DNA of 64,000 nt. Origin: JAAXKN01 sp036261625. GTDB lineage: Bacteria > Bacteroidota > Ignavibacteria > Ignavibacteriales > SURF-24. This document shows positions 45,114 through 53,736 of the stretch, in pieces. The DNA lies in NCBI GenBank assembly GCA_036261625.1, contig DATAKL010000037.1, positions 1-64,000 of the forward strand, given 5' to 3'. Below the pieces are notes generated by a model. It saw only the letters and a program-made list of their open reading frames with translations. It searched no databases and was not told where the DNA came from. The position numbers and the translations under genes are program-made. Each line of letters begins with the position of its first letter. Position 1 is the first letter of the stretch.

Positions 45114-45207
45114 CTTAAAATTTTCCTGTTATTTCTTTTACACTACAAAAATATCCAGAAAAACAATTCATTGCCAGAGAATAATAAAGCCTGAAAGGCT
45201 GTTTTCA

Positions 45208-46158
45208 TCAGCTTACAATAAGACTTTTCTCTTTTTTGAGCATATCCTTAGGGACAGACTTTAATATCTCTTCTTCAAGGGCAGATATAATATGTTTTTT
45301 CAGGTAAGCCCTCAAGTACACCAGGCTTATCTCGCGCTTGGGCACGGGTGAGTGGAATTCGCGCACATACATTTCTTTTTTTGCCCTATCAATGTCCCTT
45401 GCGGCAAGGTAGGGAAGAAGCGTCATGCCGAAATTTTTTTCCACTAGTTTTTTTAAGGTATCCAGATTTCCCCCTTCAATGCGCAGCAGGTTTGGAGAAA
45501 GATCTTTCCCCTCCCGGGTCTTCTCGTCCTTGCAGAGCTGAAGCGTGTGGCCTCTGAAGCAGTGCCCTTCTTTTAAGAGGAGCATATCCTGCGCTGAAAG
45601 ATCTTCCGGCGAGATCTTCTTCTTGTGGAAAAGCCTGTGGTCGCGTGATATGTAGGCTACAAAAGGCTCATAGAACAGAGGCTTTTCAATCAGGTCGTTC
45701 TGATATAAGGGAGTGGCCATAAGGCCCAGATCTATTTCCTCTTTTCTTAGTTTCTCCAGGATCTGATCGGTCTGTATCTCATCAATTATCATATCCACCT
45801 TGGGATAATTCTTCAGGAAAGAATCCAGAAAAAGGGGCAGCAGATACGGGGCTACGGTGGGAATTACCCCCAGGCGCAATGTGCCGGAGATTTCATTCGA
45901 CTCAACTTCAATTATATCCTGTATGCGTGCGGCTTCCTGGAGCGTGCGCCTGGCCTGCTCTATTATAGAGCGCCCTATATCCGTAGGGGCTACGGGCTGT
46001 TTGCTGCGGTCGAATATAAGAACGCCCAGCTCTTCCTCGAGCTTCTGGATCTGCATGCTGAGCGTGGGCTGTGTAACGAAGCAGTGCCTGGCCGCAGTTG
46101 CAAAGTGCCTGTAGTTATCCACGGCAACTATATAAGAAAGCTGAATTAAAGAAACCAT
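45208..46158 (-). CDS. oxyR: OxyR-type LysR-family peroxide sensor
   Basis: A 316-residue LysR regulator. The N-terminal winged HTH (HFATAARHCFVTQPTLSMQIQKLEEELGVLIFDR) is followed by a substrate-binding domain. The redox segment GHCFRGHTLQLC keeps both OxyR cysteines, C200 and C209, at the E. coli spacing of nine, so H2O2 should form the activating disulfide. It is divergent from ahpC, its usual target. The start lacks a clear Shine-Dalgarno site. Confidence 0.92.
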   Translation of the reverse strand: MVSLIQLSYIVAVDNYRHFATAARHCFVTQPTLSMQIQKLEEELGVLIFDRSKQPVAPTDIGRSIIEQARRTLQEAARIQDIIEVESNEISGTLRLGVIPTVAPYLLPLFLDSFLKNYPKVDMIIDEIQTDQILEKLRKEEIDLGLMATPLYQNDLIEKPLFYEPFVAYISRDHRLFHKKKISPEDLSAQDMLLLKEGHCFRGHTLQLCKDEKTREGKDLSPNLLRIEGGNLDTLKKLVEKNFGMTLLPYLAARDIDRAKKEMYVREFHSPVPKREISLVYLRAYLKKHIISALEEEILKSVPKDMLKKEKSLIVS

Positions 46159-46218
46159 AATACACCATTTTAATTTTACTTAATATAAAAGTAACCTAAC
46201 GGGCACTTAAAATCAATG

Positions 46219-46233
46219 ATAGAATTTATCTAT
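46219..46233. promoter_or_regulatory. OxyR-like binding site between oxyR and ahpC
   Basis: ATAG-N7-CTAT matches the half-site form of the OxyR operator. It lies in the 204-bp divergent region, 60 bp from the oxyR start and 130 bp from ahpC. A good second half-site at one helical turn was not found. Confidence 0.5.
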
Positions 46234-46362
46234 AGGATCATAAAAACAATCAATTTGATTTATCGGGCGCAGGGCAATATATTAGTACCATAACGAATGG
46301 ATATTTTAATAAAAATATCTCTTACTTAAAATTCTGTAATACAAATACAAATGGAGGAAAAA

Positions 46363-46905
46363 ATGTTAACTGTTGGTGCAAAATTCCCGGAATTCAAAAA
46401 GAAGAGTGTAGTTTCAATTGAAAACGGAAAAGAGTTTCAGGAAGTCTCTTCTAATGATCATAAAAGCAAAAATGAGTGGATGGTAATGTTCTGGTATCCG
46501 AAAGATTTTACTTTTGTCTGCCCCACCGAAATTGCCGAATTCAATAAAAATTATGAGGAGTTCCGCGACAGGGATGCCATGTTAATCGGCGCTTCCACCG
46601 ATTCGGAGTATGTACACCTTGCCTGGAGAAAACATCATGATGACTTAAGCGATCTTAAGTTCCCGCTTCTGGCAGATACATCCAAGTCGCTTGCCGAGGA
46701 ACTGGGAATTCTGGAGGCAAATGAGAAGATTGCCTACAGGGCAACTTTCATCGTCGATCCCGAGGGCGTTATAAGGTTCGTATCTGTAAACGATTTAAGC
46801 GTAGGACGCAATGTAAAGGAAGTCTTAAGAGTTCTCGATGCATTGCAGACAGACGAACTCTGCCCGTGCAACTGGCAGAAGGGCCAGGCTACACTGAACG
46901 GATAA
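46363..46905 (+). CDS. ahpC: Peroxiredoxin AhpC, mycobacterial-type
   Basis: A 180-residue 2-Cys peroxiredoxin that reduces hydrogen and organic peroxides. The peroxidatic Cys53 is in DFTFVCPTE; the C-terminal ELCPCNW has Cys167 and Cys169, the three-Cys arrangement of M. tuberculosis AhpC, which is recycled by AhpD rather than AhpF. The ATG at 46363 is chosen because GGAGG (46353-46357) is its ribosome site; the earlier ATG at 46351 overlaps that site. Confidence 0.95.
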   Translation: MLTVGAKFPEFKKKSVVSIENGKEFQEVSSNDHKSKNEWMVMFWYPKDFTFVCPTEIAEFNKNYEEFRDRDAMLIGASTDSEYVHLAWRKHHDDLSDLKFPLLADTSKSLAEELGILEANEKIAYRATFIVDPEGVIRFVSVNDLSVGRNVKEVLRVLDALQTDELCPCNWQKGQATLNG

Positions 46906-46924
46906 TCTCAGGGGAAAGTTTTAA

Positions 46925-46951
46925 GGGGACAGCCTGTGAAAAAGCTGTCCC
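46925..46951 (+). terminator. Hairpin between ahpC and ahpD-like gene
   Basis: GGGACAGC pairs with GCTGTCCC (8 bp, loop about 10), followed by TTACTT rather than a T run. It may attenuate or stabilise the ahpC part of a shared transcript. Confidence 0.5.
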
Positions 46952-46996
46952 TTACTTCCAAAAAATACTTTTAACGAATAAAACCAGAAAACAAAA

Positions 46997-47578
46997 ATGT
47001 CATTACAGGAAACAAAACAAGATCTTCTGAAGGATCTTAAAATTGATGAGACTAAAAGATTTACCTCACTCGATGCCATGGTGCAGGGAGATACACGTTA
47101 TCTGAGGGATTTGAGAATTAACGTGAAAAATACGCTCGGCTCGGAGAATATTTCACCCAAGGAGGCATACCTCCTGGCTCTGGCTGTTTCGTCAAATGAA
47201 AAAAACGAGGTTCTTAAGTGCTCCTTTACAGATTATGCAAAAGAGCTGGGTGCCTCGGAGGCTGAGGTTGCAGAGATACATGCCTGCGCCTCCATGCTTT
47301 CGGTAAACAATGTTCTCTACCGCTTCAGGCACTTTGCAAAGCATGAAGCCTATAATAATATGCCGGCAGGCATTAAGATGAATGTTATGATGAACCCGGT
47401 CCTCGGAAAGGAATTCTTCGAACTGGTAAGCCTGGCAGTTTCAGCCGTAAACGGCTGCGAAAGCTGTGTTATGTCGCATGAGGCTTCGGTAAGAAATCTC
47501 GGGACATCGGAGGCCAGGATATTCGATGCAATAAGGCTTGCTTCAGTAATAAGGGGGCTTTCAGCAGTAATTCACTAA
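46997..47578 (+). CDS. AhpD-like alkylhydroperoxidase
   Basis: A 193-residue carboxymuconolactone decarboxylase-fold protein. The active site NGCESCVMSHE contains C154-x2-C157 and H161, with E142 upstream as in AhpD's proton relay. AhpD restores reduced AhpC using lipoamide-linked electrons in mycobacteria. Linkage to a mycobacterial-type AhpC supports this role. The spacing after ahpC is 91 bp with a hairpin, so partial co-transcription is likely. Confidence 0.9.
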   Translation: MSLQETKQDLLKDLKIDETKRFTSLDAMVQGDTRYLRDLRINVKNTLGSENISPKEAYLLALAVSSNEKNEVLKCSFTDYAKELGASEAEVAEIHACASMLSVNNVLYRFRHFAKHEAYNNMPAGIKMNVMMNPVLGKEFFELVSLAVSAVNGCESCVMSHEASVRNLGTSEARIFDAIRLASVIRGLSAVIH

Positions 47579-47636
47579 AGGCAGATAGTTTGTCAGTTTC
47601 TTAAAGCTTTTTTATTAACCTCTGATTAATAAAATC

Positions 47637-47679
47637 ACCGTCGTCTTCCCGCGTAACCTGAGAAGGCGGCGGTTTTTAT
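47637..47679 (+). terminator. Intrinsic terminator after the peroxide-defence genes
   Basis: ACCGTCGTCTTC pairs with GAAGGCGGCGGT (12 bp, two G-U pairs in RNA), followed by TTTTTATTT. Confidence 0.85.
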
Positions 47680-47698
47680 TTCTCCCCCCGGAATCATC

Positions 47699-48616
47699 TT
47701 ATTCTTCAGAACCTTCTTCTTTTACTGCTCCCATGAGGAATTCCTCTGCCCTGAAAAATATATCCTTGTGAGAGGCTCCATGAATGATCGTCTGATTAAA
47801 CAGCGGCATGTTCTTCAGGTACTTAACTGGAATATTTTTCTCCCATACAGTGTCCTTACTTCCAATTACCTGACGCACAGGTACATTGACACGGACGTTT
47901 TCACCGAGACTTATATTCTCTTTCATGAAAACCGAGCGGACCTGAAGGAACATCGACTTTATCATGCTTCTTTTCATTTTCCTGAGTATTCTGATCTGTG
48001 CCCATATGTAGCCGGGAATTGTCCTGATGCTATAAACAAAGTCCAGATCCACGTACCCCTCATAATGTGCACGTCCGGCAAAAAGCCAAATAATAAATTT
48101 AATTGCAGGAATAAGGATGCCGAGCCTGAAGGGGAGACTCAGGCTTCCCTTTGTAATTGTAAGAAGTGGACCGGATGCAAGGAGTATGACCTTTTCAACT
48201 CTTTTGTCAATTGAGGCATGGGTAAGCGCAATGGGCCCTCCGTATGAAGAGGCAATAACGCTGATGGGCTCCGCGATTTTCATTTCGTCTAAAAGGAGTT
48301 TCATATCCCGGGCAAGCTCATCTGTTGTCGTGAGCTCAGTAAAAGGGGAGCTGCTGCCGGCGCCGCGGCGGTCGGGCAGAATAACTTCATCAAAAAAGCC
48401 GTTTGTTATAAGCCACATTGCCGGGCGCCTTACGATGGAATGATTTCCCGATGCGCCGCCTCCGTGCAGGAATAGCGCCCTGTGTTTATTGTTCCTGTTA
48501 TTGCAGCAGAGAGTTTCCGTGTGGAGTCTAATGCCGCCCGGAATAAGATAGTCTCTGACCACTGAGGTGATATTTTTATCTGTAATCTGAGAAAGCATCT
48601 TTTGAAGAAGCTTCAT
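47699..48616 (-). CDS. Alpha/beta-hydrolase
   Basis: A 305-residue protein of the alpha/beta-hydrolase fold. The oxyanion region is FLHGGGASGN, followed by LPDRRGAGSS; the nucleophile elbow is ASSYGG (ASxG in place of GxSxG), the acid is in VIGSKD and the His is in IIHGASH. The substrate is unknown. The ATG at 48616 is preferred over a TTG at 48643 without ribosome site. The gene is convergent with the ahpD-like gene. Confidence 0.82.
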   Translation of the reverse strand: MKLLQKMLSQITDKNITSVVRDYLIPGGIRLHTETLCCNNRNNKHRALFLHGGGASGNHSIVRRPAMWLITNGFFDEVILPDRRGAGSSSPFTELTTTDELARDMKLLLDEMKIAEPISVIASSYGGPIALTHASIDKRVEKVILLASGPLLTITKGSLSLPFRLGILIPAIKFIIWLFAGRAHYEGYVDLDFVYSIRTIPGYIWAQIRILRKMKRSMIKSMFLQVRSVFMKENISLGENVRVNVPVRQVIGSKDTVWEKNIPVKYLKNMPLFNQTIIHGASHKDIFFRAEEFLMGAVKEEGSEE

Positions 48617-48672
48617 TGTGAAAAGATATTTCAAGATAAGCAATTTTTAGGAAAGCTGTTATAATGAAAAAA

Positions 48673-48700
48673 GGGCGGGACTTATAGTTAAAGCCCGCCC
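48673..48700 (-). terminator. Terminator of the sigma-factor operon
   Basis: GGGCGGG pairs with CCCGCCC, with additional CTT/AAG pairing around a bulge. It lies just past the stop at 48712 and is followed by a T run on the minus strand. Confidence 0.75.
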
Positions 48701-48711
48701 GTAAGAATATT

Positions 48712-49368
48712 TTACCACTCTGTAGCCTCATCCTCCCCGGTCAGGTCGTTAAGTCTGTTCTGAATTATCTTATCCTTATTTTTCCGTCTTTCATCCAGAG
48801 TTTTGTTTAGTTCAGAGAGCCTGCCTTCAAGGTCCTTAACCTCTTCTTTACGGCTTTCCTCACGGAGCTCAAAGAGTTCGGAGAGCTTGCTCTGCAGGTT
48901 CTGCTTTATCTTTTCACGTTCAGATTTATCGGCCTTACTATACTCAAGTCCCATCGATTCAGTTTCTATTTCGAGCTCTGTAATTTTTTTCATGCGCTCC
49001 TGGGCTTCCTTGCTTCTTTTGCCGAATATGGGGAATTCAAAATTCCTGAACTGGTTATCCATTAGGAGCTGATGGTATTTTAACTTGCTGAGCTTCTTAA
49101 TCTTTTCCATCTCTTTTTTAAGTCTGGGCTTAAGATCTTCAAGAATTCTTCTTTCCTGCTCAAGGGAAACCTTAATTTCTGGAATATGGATCTCGGGTAT
49201 ATAAATATCAGGTATCTCTATAATAGTATCGTTTGAGTCTGCATTTTCAATGACACGGATCTTTTCAGGATGACTTGGGGGCTTGGGACTCTTTGTCTTC
49301 TCCTGTGCCCAGAGGCAGGAGGAGGCAAGCATTAAGGATGTAATTAAAATTAGTTTGATCGTTTTCAT
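48712..49368 (-). CDS. Secreted coiled-coil protein of the sigma-factor operon
   Basis: A 218-residue protein with a signal peptide (1-21, SSCLWAQ) and no match I recognise. After a short repeat rich in Ile/Pro/Glu (IEIPDIYIPEIHIPEI) it is one long charged coiled coil (about 75-210). It is the third gene after an ECF sigma factor and its anti-sigma factor (36-bp gap) and may sense or respond to envelope stress, somewhat like Spy/CpxP proteins by position and type. That is inference. Confidence 0.65.
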   Translation of the reverse strand: MKTIKLILITSLMLASSCLWAQEKTKSPKPPSHPEKIRVIENADSNDTIIEIPDIYIPEIHIPEIKVSLEQERRILEDLKPRLKKEMEKIKKLSKLKYHQLLMDNQFRNFEFPIFGKRSKEAQERMKKITELEIETESMGLEYSKADKSEREKIKQNLQSKLSELFELREESRKEEVKDLEGRLSELNKTLDERRKNKDKIIQNRLNDLTGEDEATEW

Positions 49369-49404
49369 ATTAACTCCGGTATTTAATAAATTAAATTTCT
49401 TTTT

Positions 49405-50106
49405 TTACATGGCCGATTTATCTATGTCCGCCGTAAGCCACTGCATCTTACGCCTTAAGGCTATTGCCTGAAGAGTAAAGCCGTCAAGCCTGATATATCT
49501 TTCTTTTTTAATTCTGATTCCGGTTATAGAGCGCTTCATCTGCCTTATGGCTGAAGAAGTGGATTTATCATTCCATTCATATTTTACAGGCACAACTTCA
49601 CTTTTCCCCCAACCGGTCCCGAGCCCGGATGCATCGTCATTATTTCCAGCTGCGGCAATACTGTTTCCCTTACTTTCCGCAGGAGGGGAGCTCCGGACTT
49701 CAACGGGGGAGGGAGTTTTCCCCGGATGGAGGTTTTCAGGTTTATACATAAAGAAAAGTATTATCACTACGGCAGAAAAAGCCAGGCCTCCGAAAGCGAA
49801 TTTCCTGATAAAACCCGCTGAAGTTGTTTCAAAAAGAGAATCCAGGAGTTTAGACACTGCACGGTTAAATCTGTTTTTCTTAACTGCTTTACTTACCATC
49901 CTGTTAAAGGTTTCCTCTTCCAGGTCTTCCATCGGAATCGTTTCGTAGAGAGAAAGTGTCTCGCCTGCCTCCTGAAGCCGGGTACTGCAAATCGTGCAGC
50001 CGTGCAGGTGCCTTTCCCAGAAAACGATCTCCACATCAGGCATCTCACGGTCCATGAACTGCCACAATTTCCTTTCAAATTCCTCACAAATCAGTTTAGA
50101 TTGCAT
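49405..50106 (-). CDS. Anti-sigma factor, zinc-finger type, single membrane helix
   Basis: A 233-residue protein. The N-terminal region has a ZAS-like motif, HLHGCTIC (His-x3-Cys-x2-Cys), typical of anti-sigma factors that hold an ECF sigma. One membrane helix (about 106-124, FAFGGLAFSAVVIILFFMY) is followed by a low-complexity, Ser/Gly/Pro-rich periplasmic part and a basic tail. It overlaps the sigma gene by 11 bp. Confidence 0.87.
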   Translation of the reverse strand: MQSKLICEEFERKLWQFMDREMPDVEIVFWERHLHGCTICSTRLQEAGETLSLYETIPMEDLEEETFNRMVSKAVKKNRFNRAVSKLLDSLFETTSAGFIRKFAFGGLAFSAVVIILFFMYKPENLHPGKTPSPVEVRSSPPAESKGNSIAAAGNNDDASGLGTGWGKSEVVPVKYEWNDKSTSSAIRQMKRSITGIRIKKERYIRLDGFTLQAIALRRKMQWLTADIDKSAM

Positions 50107-50647
50107 TTTTCTTCCTCAATGCCCTTTTTATTTTATCCACCGCATAGTGCATATGTCCTAAAACAGTATTCAAAGGCTGCCCGGTAAGTTCAGAAATCTC
50201 CTTAAAGCTCATTCCGCTATGTTCACGCAAAAGGAAGACCTCTTTCTGTTTTTCCGGTAGGCCGCCTATTATTCTATCGAGTATTTCCTTAAGTTCATTG
50301 ACCACGCATTCAGAGTAAGGATTGCTTTCCGAAGGCTGCAGCTCCGGCTCCTCAGGATGGAAAAAGTTTTTCCTTATGTTATTTTTCCTGATTAAGTCCA
50401 TTGCAGCGTTGTGAGCTATGGAAAAAAGCCAGGAGGAAAAGCGGTCCTTATGGTCATATTTCCCGATTGCTTTCCATACCTTAATGAGCGTCTCCTGGAA
50501 GGCGTCTTCGGCCGTCATCCTGTCTCCTGTAAGTCGAAGGAGATAGGAATAAAGCTGCCTGCGGTAAGCTTTAACCAGCTCACGGAAAGCCGAATGCTCG
50601 CCCTGACGGCACTTTTCAATTAGTAAGTCTTCCAGAATTTTCTCCAT
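50096..50647 (-). CDS. ECF RNA polymerase sigma factor
   Basis: A 183-residue sigma-70 family ECF factor. Region 2 is FRELVKAYRRQLYSYLLRLTGDRMTAEDAFQETLIKVWKAIGKYD followed by FSSWLFSIAHNAAMDLIRK. Region 4 is LPEKQKEVFLLREHSGMSFKEISELTGQPLNTVLGHMHYAVDKIKRAL. With the overlapping anti-sigma and a secreted coiled-coil protein it forms an envelope-signal operon. Upstream 50648-50923 should hold an autoregulated promoter; no clear box was found. Confidence 0.93.
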   Translation of the reverse strand: MEKILEDLLIEKCRQGEHSAFRELVKAYRRQLYSYLLRLTGDRMTAEDAFQETLIKVWKAIGKYDHKDRFSSWLFSIAHNAAMDLIRKNNIRKNFFHPEEPELQPSESNPYSECVVNELKEILDRIIGGLPEKQKEVFLLREHSGMSFKEISELTGQPLNTVLGHMHYAVDKIKRALRKKNAI

Positions 50648-50923
50648 AATCAGCTGTTTTCTGTTTATGTAAACGTCTCAGGTGAAAAAATATTGTGCCG
50701 GGTAAAAAAAAAAATTTTTACGCCGGAAGCACTTGTTGTCTTCTTCCTGATATTATGACGCCTGAAAGGAAAAAATGTTTGCTTAACGCACTGAAAAAGG
50801 GAAATTAAGCTCTGAAATAGTGAAAGTGACGCGTGCTACAAAGAGGAATAGATGCCTTGTATTTTATGGTAAATATGAATACTATAATAAAACATATGAT
50901 TATATAGTAAAGAAGAGAGGATA

Positions 50924-51337
50924 ATGAACAAGAACATATTTATCACAGATTTCGACATGAAAAGATTTAACTGGCTGATTTCGAACTCATACCGTTTCAA
51001 CAATCCTGATAAAGAGCACCTCCTGGAATTACAAAATGAACTTATGAAAGCTGTAGTAGTACAGCCGCAGGAGATTCCTTCGGATGTAGTGACTATGAGT
51101 TCCAGGGTGCGCATCAGATATCTCGATACACAGGAGGAAAAGACCTTTACACTGGTTTTCCCCTTTGACGCCGACGATAGCCAGAATAAGCTTTCCATAC
51201 TTGCACCTTTGGGTGTAGCCGTAATAGGATCGAGAATAGGCGATGAGGTGGCTTGGGAAATGCGGGATGGAAAAAGAAAAATAAGGATTGAGGAAATTAT
51301 CTATCAGCCTGAAGCTGCAGGTTATTACTACGTTTAA
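50924..51337 (+). CDS. rnk: Rnk-like GreA/GreB-family protein
   Basis: A 137-residue protein. The short N-terminal helical part (NKEHLLELQNELMKAVVV-like) replaces the long GreA coiled coil, and the C-terminal half is a GreA/GreB domain (RVRIRYLDTQEEKTFTLVFPFDADDSQNKLSILAPLGVAVIGSRIGDEVAWEM). This is the architecture of Rnk, which binds RNA polymerase but does not stimulate cleavage. An AGAGAGGATA site precedes the ATG. Confidence 0.87.
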   Translation: MNKNIFITDFDMKRFNWLISNSYRFNNPDKEHLLELQNELMKAVVVQPQEIPSDVVTMSSRVRIRYLDTQEEKTFTLVFPFDADDSQNKLSILAPLGVAVIGSRIGDEVAWEMRDGKRKIRIEEIIYQPEAAGYYYV

Positions 51338-51373
51338 CAGGCAAACTGATAAAGCTAATTAACAAGGCAGAAA

Positions 51374-51420
51374 AAGCATCCTTTCGCTAAAGGCAAAGCT
51401 AAAAAGGCAAAAGGATGCTT
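51374..51420. terminator. Bidirectional terminator
   Basis: AAGCATCCTTT pairs with AAAGGATGCTT (11 bp) around a 25-base A-rich loop. It lies between rnk and the convergent decarboxylase gene. Confidence 0.7.
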
Positions 51421-51430
51421 ATCCTGTTTT

Positions 51431-52903
51431 TCAGCCCTTCTCAAGCTCCCGCACAAGTTCCCTTATATAAAAATAGTCATTCAGAGCCGGCCAGTGCTTC
51501 ATAAACACCGCCCTTAAGGCAGAGAGATTTTCGTTATTTCTGTTTGTATATCCCGGAAGAGCAGCCTTTGCCAGATGCGGCGGAATGACAAACTTGGAAA
51601 TTATAAATTCAGGCGTCCCGGCTTCAACTGAAAGCCTAGTATAAATTCCGAGCGTCTTCTTGTTCAGCTCTGAAATATCCCTGTCTTCTGTTTTTGTGTA
51701 GAAGCAGTTGATATCAAGGTCGGGCGTGTTTAAGTTTTCAAGTGACCCTGATTCTTTAATCAGCTCATGAAATTTTGCTGAGGCAGAAAGAGAATTTCTT
51801 ACAAGCTCCCCCATACCTGAAGCAACAGGGGGCATTACCTTGTATGTCAGATAGCATGCAGCAGCCATAGCGCCCGGGCGCGAACCCTCGAGGCTGAACA
51901 TGCCGATGTTCGGTTTATCCTGCTTGTGGTAAGTATAGGGTGCCGTGTTAAGAAGAACATTCCGGAGCTCCTCGTTTTTATAAAGCACTGCGCCGGCGCC
52001 GTAGGAGATGAGCCCGTGCTTGTGCGGATCTACAGTTATGCTGTCTGCCTGTCCAAGAAGCGACATCTGCCTGTAGGTATATTCACTTAAGCTCATTTTC
52101 TCCAGGCTGTAAGGCATTATGTTAAAGTTATCGTCCAGCGTAACGCTTCTTACAAAGCCGCCGTATGCTGCATCTACGTGAAGGTGAAAATTGTATTTCT
52201 TTTTCAGTTCAAGGAGCGCTTCTATATCATCCACGCTCCCGGTGCCCGTGGAACCCAGGTTTGCCATTACAAGCATGGCCTTATGTTTCTTCAGTTCACT
52301 TTCAAGAACTTCTGTGTTCATTCTGAAATTTCTGTCTGCCGGAATTTCCTTATAGTCCTTAATTGCAAGTATCTGGCAGATTCTTTTCCAGGAGTAGTGG
52401 CTTACTTCTGAAAAGTAGACATAGCCCTCTTTGTAAAAGTCGCGTGCAGCCCAGAGCGCTTCCATATTAGCCAGTGAGCCTCCGCTTGTAAGGTGCCCCC
52501 ATCCTGACTTGAGACCTGTCATCTTAAGCATTATGTCAACTACTTCCATTTCCATTTCAGTAGTAACGGGTCCTCCTTCATAGGCGTGGTTATTCGGGTT
52601 TGAAAGCATGAAGGCCAGATACCCCAGAACAGTCGGAATAGAAGGATCCTTTACCATCTGCGCTGCGTAGCGGGGATGGAAGTAAGGAAGGCTGCGGCTG
52701 CTTCTTTCCAGGAATGCCGCCAGCTCACGTTCAAGACTCGGGCTGACTTCAGGCTTTCCTTTGTAGAGCGAATTATCATCTTTATAAAAACTGTTTCTCC
52801 ACTCTGCCTGAAAATCGAGAACCCTTCTAATGAGATCCTTCAGGAGGTCGATGCCTTCGGCCTTGGGCCCCAGGTAAAATGAGAAAATTTCTTCTGTTGT
52901 CAT
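51431..52903 (-). CDS. PLP-dependent group II amino-acid decarboxylase
   Basis: A 490-residue pyridoxal enzyme. The PLP lysine is K295 in TVDPHKHG, and the cofactor Asp is in HVDAAYGGF. LTSGGSLANMEALWAARD is the usual cofactor-phosphate region. It resembles the aromatic-L-amino-acid/tyrosine/glutamate decarboxylase family; the exact amino acid is not readable. Product amines could serve acid tolerance or signalling. Length is normal and the gene looks intact. Confidence 0.88.
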   Translation of the reverse strand: MTTEEIFSFYLGPKAEGIDLLKDLIRRVLDFQAEWRNSFYKDDNSLYKGKPEVSPSLERELAAFLERSSRSLPYFHPRYAAQMVKDPSIPTVLGYLAFMLSNPNNHAYEGGPVTTEMEMEVVDIMLKMTGLKSGWGHLTSGGSLANMEALWAARDFYKEGYVYFSEVSHYSWKRICQILAIKDYKEIPADRNFRMNTEVLESELKKHKAMLVMANLGSTGTGSVDDIEALLELKKKYNFHLHVDAAYGGFVRSVTLDDNFNIMPYSLEKMSLSEYTYRQMSLLGQADSITVDPHKHGLISYGAGAVLYKNEELRNVLLNTAPYTYHKQDKPNIGMFSLEGSRPGAMAAACYLTYKVMPPVASGMGELVRNSLSASAKFHELIKESGSLENLNTPDLDINCFYTKTEDRDISELNKKTLGIYTRLSVEAGTPEFIISKFVIPPHLAKAALPGYTNRNNENLSALRAVFMKHWPALNDYFYIRELVRELEKG

Positions 52904-53014
52904 TCGTCATCCGGTTTATTAAAATCATTAGCTCAAAATTAAATAAGCAGTCTCTTAAAATCGAGGCGCTAATACGCTAAATTAAGCAAATTTTCAATTT
53001 TATATTTTTTAATG

Positions 53015-53022
53015 TATCTTTG
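53015..53022 (+). promoter_or_regulatory. Bacteroidota-type -7 box upstream of rlpA
   Basis: TATCTTTG matches TAnnTTTG. It overlaps the possible ATG at 53012, so transcription would begin after that codon and the GTG at 53051 must be used. Confidence 0.5.
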
Positions 53023-53050
53023 TACAAATTTAACAATTTTGGAGACCAAT

Positions 53051-53596
53051 GTGAGTTTATACCATTATATTTTGATTCCATTGATGATGTTGTCTTCAGG
53101 ACCGATACCCAAAATAAAGAAGAAGATAAACCATACGGCTCATACCGTAAAAAGAGCTCTTCACCTGGACACCCTTGCCCTAAAACGGGACAGCCTTGCC
53201 GCAGTGCAGGCAGACAGCCTTTTCGGGTCTGAAACTGGTAAGATCTCTTTTTACGGTAAAAAGCATAAGGGCAGAAAGACCGCAAGCGGTGAAATCTTCG
53301 ACATAAATGAACTTACAGCTGCACATAAAACCTATCCCTTCGGAACGAAGGTCAGGGTTACAAATCTTTCGAACAACAAATCTGTAATATTAAAGATCAA
53401 CGATCGCCTCCCGAAAACAAGCCGCCGCATGATTGACGTTTCCTACGGGGCAGCCCGTGAGCTCGGAATGGTGAGAAAAGGACTTGTAAAAGGGGAAGTT
53501 ACTGTGCTCGAGTGGGGCGGTTCAAAGTCAAAACAGGATACAGTCAAAGCGCCCGCGGCGAATGTGGTTTTGGAAGAAACAGCAGCCGAAAAGTAA
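53051..53596 (+). CDS. rlpA: RlpA-like septal-ring lytic transglycosylase domain protein
   Basis: A 181-residue exported protein. The double-psi beta-barrel domain (about 60-150) reads ISFYGKKHKGRKTASGEIFDINELTAAHKTYPFGTKVRVTNLSNNKSVILKINDRLPK and RRMIDVSYGAARELGM, with the catalytic-type Asp and His in place. RlpA cleaves glycan strands lacking stem peptides at the septum. No SPOR domain is present. The GTG at 53051 follows GGAG (53041) and gives a signal-like N-terminus. The 3' end is a tandem repeat carrying the stop codon. Confidence 0.85.
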   Translation: MSLYHYILIPLMMLSSGPIPKIKKKINHTAHTVKRALHLDTLALKRDSLAAVQADSLFGSETGKISFYGKKHKGRKTASGEIFDINELTAAHKTYPFGTKVRVTNLSNNKSVILKINDRLPKTSRRMIDVSYGAARELGMVRKGLVKGEVTVLEWGGSKSKQDTVKAPAANVVLEETAAEK

Positions 53597-53650
53597 ACAG
53601 CAGCTGAAAAGTAAACAGCAGCTGAAAAGTAAACTGCAGCTGAAAAGTAA
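53579..53650 (+). repeat. Four 18-bp tandem repeats, each ending in the rlpA stop codon
   Basis: The unit ACAGCAGCTGAAAAGTAA (first copy with one change, last copy with one) occurs at 53579, 53597, 53615 and 53633. Because 18 is six codons, every unit encodes T-A-A-E-K-stop in the rlpA frame. The gene thus ends at the first of four in-frame TAA codons. Confidence 0.9.
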
Positions 53651-53679
53651 ACTGCATAAATTCTGAAGCAGTAAAAATA

Positions 53680-53720
53680 AAAAACCCTGAAAACTTTAAT
53701 GCTTTCAGGGTTTTTTATTT
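53680..53720. terminator. Bidirectional terminator
   Basis: AAAAACCCTGAAA pairs with TTTCAGGGTTTTT (13 bp, loop 10), followed by T and A runs on either side. Confidence 0.88.
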
Positions 53721-53736
53721 CAAATTAAGTCAGTTT

